Part shown: piece by piece, positions 31,425 to 34,954 of the stretch
Position numbering within the stretch: the first letter of the stretch is position 1
Layout: every line of letters starts with the position of its first letter
From: Phycisphaerae bacterium
GTDB taxonomy: Bacteria > Planctomycetota > Phycisphaerae > Phycisphaerales > SM1A02
Assembly (NCBI GenBank): GCA_002689385.1
Contig: NZFX01000017.1
Span: forward strand, 1-34,954
Length of the DNA stretch: 34,954 nt
Direction of reading: 5' to 3'
Notes under the pieces: model-generated
Databases searched by the model: none
What the model saw: the letters and a program-made list of their open reading frames with translations, nothing else
Told to the model about the DNA's origin: nothing
Made by a program: the position numbers and the translations under genes

Positions 31425-31996
31425 TATCTATCGCAGTGCTATTCAGCGGTGGTGGAAGAACTGTATTGAACCTTCTTGATCAGATTGAAGACGGTTCACT
31501 ACATGCAACTATCACACTAGCCATTGCATCCAGAAATGGTATCGCGGGCATCGACCGACTTGCCCAACGCGGCATTGATGTTGCTATTGCGAAACAAGAA
31601 GGTGATGCACCAGAGCAAATCGACGCACGAGTACAAGCATGGCTTAAAGATGCAAAGCCAGATTTAATTATACTTTGTGGGTACCTTCGACTTCTCACAA
31701 TAGAACCGTGGATGCAAGGTCGCGTTTTAAACATACACCCCTCCCTACTTCCAGAATTCGGCGGCAAAGGGATGTACGGGATGCATGTGCATAACGCAGT
31801 ACTTGAAAGCGGGTGCGAACAATCTGGATGCACTGTTCACTTTGTCGATGAGGAATACGACCACGGTCCAACTATTTTGCAAAAAATATGTGCAATCGAT
31901 TCCGACGATACGGCTCAAAGCCTTGCTGATAAGGTGTTCCAGCTTGAATGCGAGGCATATCCAAATGCTATACGTAAAGTTGCCGAGCAACTCTAG
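31421..31996 (+). CDS. purN: Phosphoribosylglycinamide formyltransferase
   Basis: From the ATG at 31421, the 191-residue protein begins MISIAVLFSGGGRTVLNLL and contains the catalytic NIHPSLLPEF, followed by GGKGMYGMHVHNAVL and the hallmark GCTVHFVDEEYDHGPTI with the conserved Asp. The Asn, His and Asp of the active site are all present. It formylates GAR with 10-formyl-THF in de novo purine synthesis. A GTG at 31400 would add seven residues, but 31421 overlaps the thioesterase stop as ATGA, the same coupling style as neighbours. The sequence is of the GGKGMYG type seen in some non-proteobacterial PurN. Confidence 0.95.
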   Translation: MISIAVLFSGGGRTVLNLLDQIEDGSLHATITLAIASRNGIAGIDRLAQRGIDVAIAKQEGDAPEQIDARVQAWLKDAKPDLIILCGYLRLLTIEPWMQGRVLNIHPSLLPEFGGKGMYGMHVHNAVLESGCEQSGCTVHFVDEEYDHGPTILQKICAIDSDDTAQSLADKVFQLECEAYPNAIRKVAEQL

Positions 31997-32012
31997 GGTA
32001 TGATGCACAGCG

Positions 32013-32894
32013 ATGAGTGATACACATGCCAAAAAATCGAAACGTCCCTTTTTAAAAGGACTCGCTGTTCTCCTTCCCTCGATTTTGACGCTCTGGCTTA
32101 TTGTCAAAGCGTACCAGTTCATTGATTCTGCAATTGCAGAGCCAATCAACCGAGGGATTCGTGCCGGCTTCATCGAGATACCAAACTATTTCCCCTCTCT
32201 CGCAGAAACACTCGCGATGGGGCCAACGCCAGAAAAACTCGAGGAAGCGGCTCGAGTTGCCAACATTTCTGCTACTGATACTGCTGCTCTTCATTCGCTT
32301 GCAATGGACATGTTTGCAGATTCAGTGAACACGTGGTGGGCAGAAAATATCTGGATGAATTTTCTTGGATTAGCTGTTGCTGCAGTTATTGTGTACATCT
32401 GCGGTCGGCTTGTTGGTGGATTTATTGGAAGAGCTTTTTACAAACGCATAGAAAAAATAATGGTCGCTGTGCCCGTCATCCGAAAGGTCTATCCCTACAT
32501 CAAGCAACTAGTTGACTTTTTGATTAGCGACGAAGATAAACCGAAATTTAGCCGAGTGGTCGCTGTGGAATATCCACGCAAAGGCATTTGGTCGGTGGGT
32601 TTTATGACCGGCGGTTCATTGCAATCCATCGAAAAGAAAATCCCTGACTCCATCACTGTTTTTATCCCAAGTTCGCCTACTCCTTTCACGGGATACACGA
32701 TTACGGTGCAAAAGAAAGACACGGTCGACTTACCTATTTCGGTCGAAGAGGCCATCCGGTTTGCTGTCAGCGGCGGCGTACTCGTTCCAGATCACCAGAT
32801 AATGGCAAACGGCCTTACAAGTGTTTCGGGCACTCAGGAAATATCGGCAGATGAATCTGCTAAAATGGATGAAATAGATCTTCAAAAAGATTAG
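32013..32894 (+). CDS. DUF502 family membrane protein
   Basis: The 293-residue protein has two membrane spans (FLKGLAVLLPSILTLWLIVKAY and NFLGLAVAAVIVYICGRLVGGFI). It has the family core PVIRKVYPYIKQLVDFL, VVAVEYPRKGIWSVGFMTG, ITVFIPSSPTPFTGYTITVQ and EEAIRFAVSGGVLVPD. DUF502 proteins are widespread inner-membrane proteins of unknown function. Here there is a longer loop (GPTPEKLEEAARVANIS...) between the spans. TATGAT at 31999-32004 lies 8 nt before the ATG and there is no Shine-Dalgarno, so a separate, nearly leaderless transcript is possible. Confidence 0.92.
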   Translation: MSDTHAKKSKRPFLKGLAVLLPSILTLWLIVKAYQFIDSAIAEPINRGIRAGFIEIPNYFPSLAETLAMGPTPEKLEEAARVANISATDTAALHSLAMDMFADSVNTWWAENIWMNFLGLAVAAVIVYICGRLVGGFIGRAFYKRIEKIMVAVPVIRKVYPYIKQLVDFLISDEDKPKFSRVVAVEYPRKGIWSVGFMTGGSLQSIEKKIPDSITVFIPSSPTPFTGYTITVQKKDTVDLPISVEEAIRFAVSGGVLVPDHQIMANGLTSVSGTQEISADESAKMDEIDLQKD

Positions 32895-32912
32895 AAGAAA
32901 GAAGCGCACTCC

Positions 32913-33236
32913 ATGCAAATCAATATCACAAGCAAACAACTAGACATGACTCCAACCATTAAAGAGTATGCAAGAGGCAAGTCTGAAAAACTCACACGTT
33001 TTTACGATCGCATCGAACAAATCGATATGAAAATAGAAAAAACAACACACGGTTTTATTGTTGAGTTAATTTCTGATGTCGAGCACCACGATAACATAGT
33101 CTCAAAAAGTGAAGATGACGACATGCATGCTGCCATTGATAGTTGTATCGACAAAAGTGTTCGCCAATTAACCGACCTTAAAAACAAACTTCGCGACAAC
33201 AAACACAACACTCCTGCTGGAGGACAAGACCGATGA
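32913..33236 (+). CDS. hpf: Ribosome hibernation promoting factor, short form
   Basis: The 107-residue protein has the HPF/YfiA beta-alpha-beta-beta-beta-alpha core (MQINITSKQLDMTPTIKEYA, GKSEKLTRFYDRI, SEDDDMHAAIDSCIDKSVRQLTDLKNKL). It lacks the C-terminal dimerisation domain of long HPF, so it is the short type. HPF binds the decoding centre of idle ribosomes in stationary phase. It is coupled to ptsN by a 4-nt overlap (ATGA), an arrangement related to the rpoN-hpf-ptsN cluster of many bacteria. Some conserved basic residues are replaced by acidic ones in the D-rich region, so it looks divergent. Confidence 0.9.
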   Translation: MQINITSKQLDMTPTIKEYARGKSEKLTRFYDRIEQIDMKIEKTTHGFIVELISDVEHHDNIVSKSEDDDMHAAIDSCIDKSVRQLTDLKNKLRDNKHNTPAGGQDR

Positions 33237-33703
33237 AACTCATGGACATAGTCGTAAAAGACGCCATTATTACTGAACTCAAAGCATCCAAACGCGATGA
33301 AGTCATCGCTGAGATGGTCGACGCGCTTGTTACGTCTGGTTGTGTTACTGAAGACCAACGCGTTGATTTTACTAAATCAATTATTCGCCGAGAAAACAAA
33401 GGTTCGACTGGTTTTGGCCACGGCGTTGCAGTACCACACGTTAAACACGCTGACATAAAAACAATGCGTATTGCTATTGGCAATAGCGCAGAAGGCATAG
33501 ACTTCAAGGCACTCGACCGCGAGCCGGTGTACTCTATTGTGTTGCTTCTAAGCCCAGAAGATCAACCTGAAAATCACCTCGACGCAATGGAAGCAATTTT
33601 TAGTTCACTAAGCCAAGACACATTCCGGCGTTTCCTTCGCCAAGCAAATTCTTCAGATGATGTGCTTACGCTTTTAACTGAAACAGACAACGCCGTTCGC
33701 TAA
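33233..33703 (+). CDS. ptsN: PTS IIA component, PtsN-like (EIIA-Ntr/fructose family)
   Basis: The 156-residue protein has the EIIA type-2 fold with IIRRENKGSTGFGHGVAVPHVKH, where the His of VPH is the phosphorylation site. It also has VYSIVLLLSPEDQPENHLDAMEAIFSSL. It starts inside the end of hpf with GGAGG 10 nt upstream. Without sugar-transporting EIIB/EIIC in the window it is most likely a regulatory nitrogen-PTS IIA. EIIA-Ntr receives phosphate from HPr-like proteins, and the HPr gene follows. Confidence 0.9.
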   Translation: MKLMDIVVKDAIITELKASKRDEVIAEMVDALVTSGCVTEDQRVDFTKSIIRRENKGSTGFGHGVAVPHVKHADIKTMRIAIGNSAEGIDFKALDREPVYSIVLLLSPEDQPENHLDAMEAIFSSLSQDTFRRFLRQANSSDDVLTLLTETDNAVR

Positions 33704-33709
33704 CGGTCG

Positions 33710-33715
33710 TTGACA
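33710..33715 (+). promoter_or_regulatory. Perfect -35 box before the HPr gene
   Basis: TTGACA lies just after the ptsN stop. No good -10 is found 16-18 nt downstream (the best is TTGTAG). A TATCAA about 9 nt before the HPr ATG is another weak candidate. A separate ptsH promoter is therefore possible but unproven. Confidence 0.3.
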
Positions 33716-33775
33716 CATTTATTTACCGAAAACTTGTAGCTCTTTTCGAGTTACCGCATCTATCAAACCCTATTT

Positions 33776-34048
33776 ATGGCTACCGCAACTAAAACAGTAA
33801 AAATCAACAATCGCCTCGGCATGCATGCACGCCCTGCAATGTTGTTTGCTGAAATTGCAGGTAAATTTTCCGCCGACATTACGGTTGGTCATGCGAACAG
33901 CGACCAGGTTGATGCCAAGTCCATCATGCAACTCATGATGCTCGCCGCAACCGAAGGCACTGCACTTACTATCAATGCAGACGGTGACGATGCCGACGAT
34001 GCGCTCACTGAATTGATCGAGTTAGTGAACTCCGGTTTTAACGAATAA
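33776..34048 (+). CDS. ptsH: Phosphocarrier protein HPr (or NPr)
   Basis: The 90-residue protein has the active-site loop RLGMHARPAMLF, where His is the phosphorylated residue, and VDAKSIMQLMMLAA, where the Ser is in the position targeted by HPr kinase in other bacteria. HPr passes phosphate from EI to EIIA proteins; with the neighbouring ptsN it forms two of the three parts of a regulatory PTS. EI (ptsP/ptsI) is not in the window. A gap of 72 nt after ptsN separates the two. The gene ends 17 nt before the convergent gpsA. Confidence 0.93.
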   Translation: MATATKTVKINNRLGMHARPAMLFAEIAGKFSADITVGHANSDQVDAKSIMQLMMLAATEGTALTINADGDDADDALTELIELVNSGFNE

Positions 34049-34065
34049 ACAATCCAGCGGGTCGT

Positions 34066-34954
34066 TTACCGTCGAAGTTGCTCTGCACGCAAATCTCTTG
34101 ACATCAACGAGAGAATCGCCTCCTTCATCGAAAGTTTTTCATACAAAACGTTGTACATTGCATTTGCAATTGGCATCTCAATGCCCTGTTCTTTTGCTAA
34201 TGCATGCACTGCTTTTGTTGTTGCAACACCCTCGACCACCGAACCCATTGTCTCTGTAATAGTTTGCAAATCTTCACCCTTTCCAAGACGTTCTCCGCAT
34301 GTTCGGTTTCGCCCGTGAGGACTGAAACACGTTGTTGCTAGGTCGCCTACGCCAGCAATGCCAAAAAACGTTTCAAGTTGTGCGCCAAGTGAAACGCCCA
34401 GACGTGAAATTTCTGCGAGCCCCCTTGAAAGCATCGCAGACTTCGCATTGTCTCCAAGCTCCATTCCGTCACAAATGCCTGCAGCAATCGCAATAACATT
34501 TTTAAGTGCGCCTGCAAGTTCAACGCCAAATGGGTCACCATGCGTATAAATTCTAAGCCACGGGACGTCAAACAAATCTTGCACTTGCTTTGCAACTGCT
34601 TCGTCTGTCGAACTTGCAACCATTGCAGCAGGTTGTCTTCGAACTAGTTCAGTCGCGATAGTTGGCCCAGACAAAACGCACATTGCGTGTCCCCCGCCGA
34701 TGACATCTTCGATGATTTGCGTTGGCAATAAATTAGTACCAATCTCGATTCCCTTTGCTACGCAAGCAACTGGAACATCATCCGAAACAACACTCGAAAG
34801 CGATCCCCAGACTTTGCGAATAAACTGTGTAGGAATTGCATTAAGCGCAACATCGACTCCTGCAAATGCCTCTTGTGCATTTGGGGTAACGCGGATGGCA
34901 TCGGACAGCGTAAAATCAGGCAAGCGTGCCGATGTGCGCCGTTCAGCGAGATCA
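34066..34954 (-). CDS. gpsA: Glycerol-3-phosphate dehydrogenase [NAD(P)+] (5' end cut by window edge)
   Basis: The frame runs from a stop at 34066 to the right edge and is still open there; a TTG at 34921-34923 is internal, since upstream codons (DLAERRTSARLPDF) match the family. About 45 N-terminal residues with the GxGxxG fold are missing. Seen are VALNAIPTQFIR, VACVAKGIEIGTNLLPTQII, AMCVLSGPTIATELVRRQPAAMV, ELAGALKNVIAIAAGICDGMELGDNAKSAM (with the catalytic Lys), GIAGVGDLATTCFSPHGRNR, and EGVATTKAVHALA. It makes sn-glycerol-3-phosphate for phospholipid synthesis. Confidence 0.96.
   Translation of the reverse strand, partial: DLAERRTSARLPDFTLSDAIRVTPNAQEAFAGVDVALNAIPTQFIRKVWGSLSSVVSDDVPVACVAKGIEIGTNLLPTQIIEDVIGGGHAMCVLSGPTIATELVRRQPAAMVASSTDEAVAKQVQDLFDVPWLRIYTHGDPFGVELAGALKNVIAIAAGICDGMELGDNAKSAMLSRGLAEISRLGVSLGAQLETFFGIAGVGDLATTCFSPHGRNRTCGERLGKGEDLQTITETMGSVVEGVATTKAVHALAKEQGIEMPIANAMYNVLYEKLSMKEAILSLMSRDLRAEQLRR

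Noticed and set aside
1-34954. CRISPR array, integrase, transposase, or phage genes
   Set aside because: No regularly spaced direct repeats and no proteins with such motifs were found by reading.

Overview
The window looks like a chromosomal segment from a member of the Planctomycetota, most likely the class Phycisphaerae, with moderately low G+C (low-to-mid 40s % by eye). The lineage call is inference. It rests on a prepilin-like protein with a planctomycete-style RAFSIIEMIVVIAIIG leader, a GspG-like pseudopilin module inside another protein, a GlmU-like acyltransferase beside mreBCD and polA, and a non-Enterobacteria-like gene order. No rRNA, transposase, integrase, phage gene or CRISPR array was seen.

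Layout. (1) 1-2050 is the only accessory-looking part. It holds the 5' part of a secreted zinc metalloprotease cut by the window edge (minus), a fragment resembling a beta-helix repeat protein, several hairpins and about 490 bp without a convincing gene. A tRNA-Asp gene with promoter and terminator (2013-2165) separates it from the core genes. (2) 2258-16489 is an almost continuous minus-strand run. In transcription order it is pgk, a TlpA-like thioredoxin, rpe, accD, lnt, a HEAT-repeat lipoprotein, a membrane coiled-coil protein, a 58-residue membrane protein, mreB, mreC, mreD, a GlmU-like acyltransferase and polA. (3) 16511-22334 on plus carries miaA, topA, ispG and the prepilin-like gene. 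(4) 22335-24292 on minus is a two-gene unit: an ExbB/TolQ/MotA-type channel protein and a TraB-like protein with an inserted GspG-like module. (5) 24325-34048 on plus carries a polyprenyl synthase, dxs, a glutamine amidotransferase, a methyltransferase, sppA, a frameshifted small gene, an unknown membrane protein, a thioesterase, purN, a DUF502 protein, hpf, ptsN and ptsH. (6) gpsA (minus) is cut by the right edge.

Themes. Cell shape and envelope biogenesis dominate the left half (mreBCD, lnt, accD, the GlmU-like protein). Isoprenoid supply (dxs, ispG, polyprenyl synthase) and one consumer (miaA) lie within about 11 kb. An hpf-ptsN-ptsH block resembles the nitrogen-type PTS. Genes are tightly packed, with many 1- and 4-nt overlaps and one pair of convergent stop codons that touch.

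The two observations most worth a second look are: (a) the TraB-like protein with an apparent type II secretion pseudopilin (GspG) C-terminal module, translationally coupled to an ExbB-like protein that has no ExbD partner nearby; and (b) several genes whose only visible upstream signal is a TACAAT/TATAAT-like -10 box about 6-9 nt before the start codon. Two of these cases are divergent pairs sharing a palindromic -10, which suggests leaderless mRNAs and compact bidirectional promoters. No demonstrably new defence or mobile system was seen.
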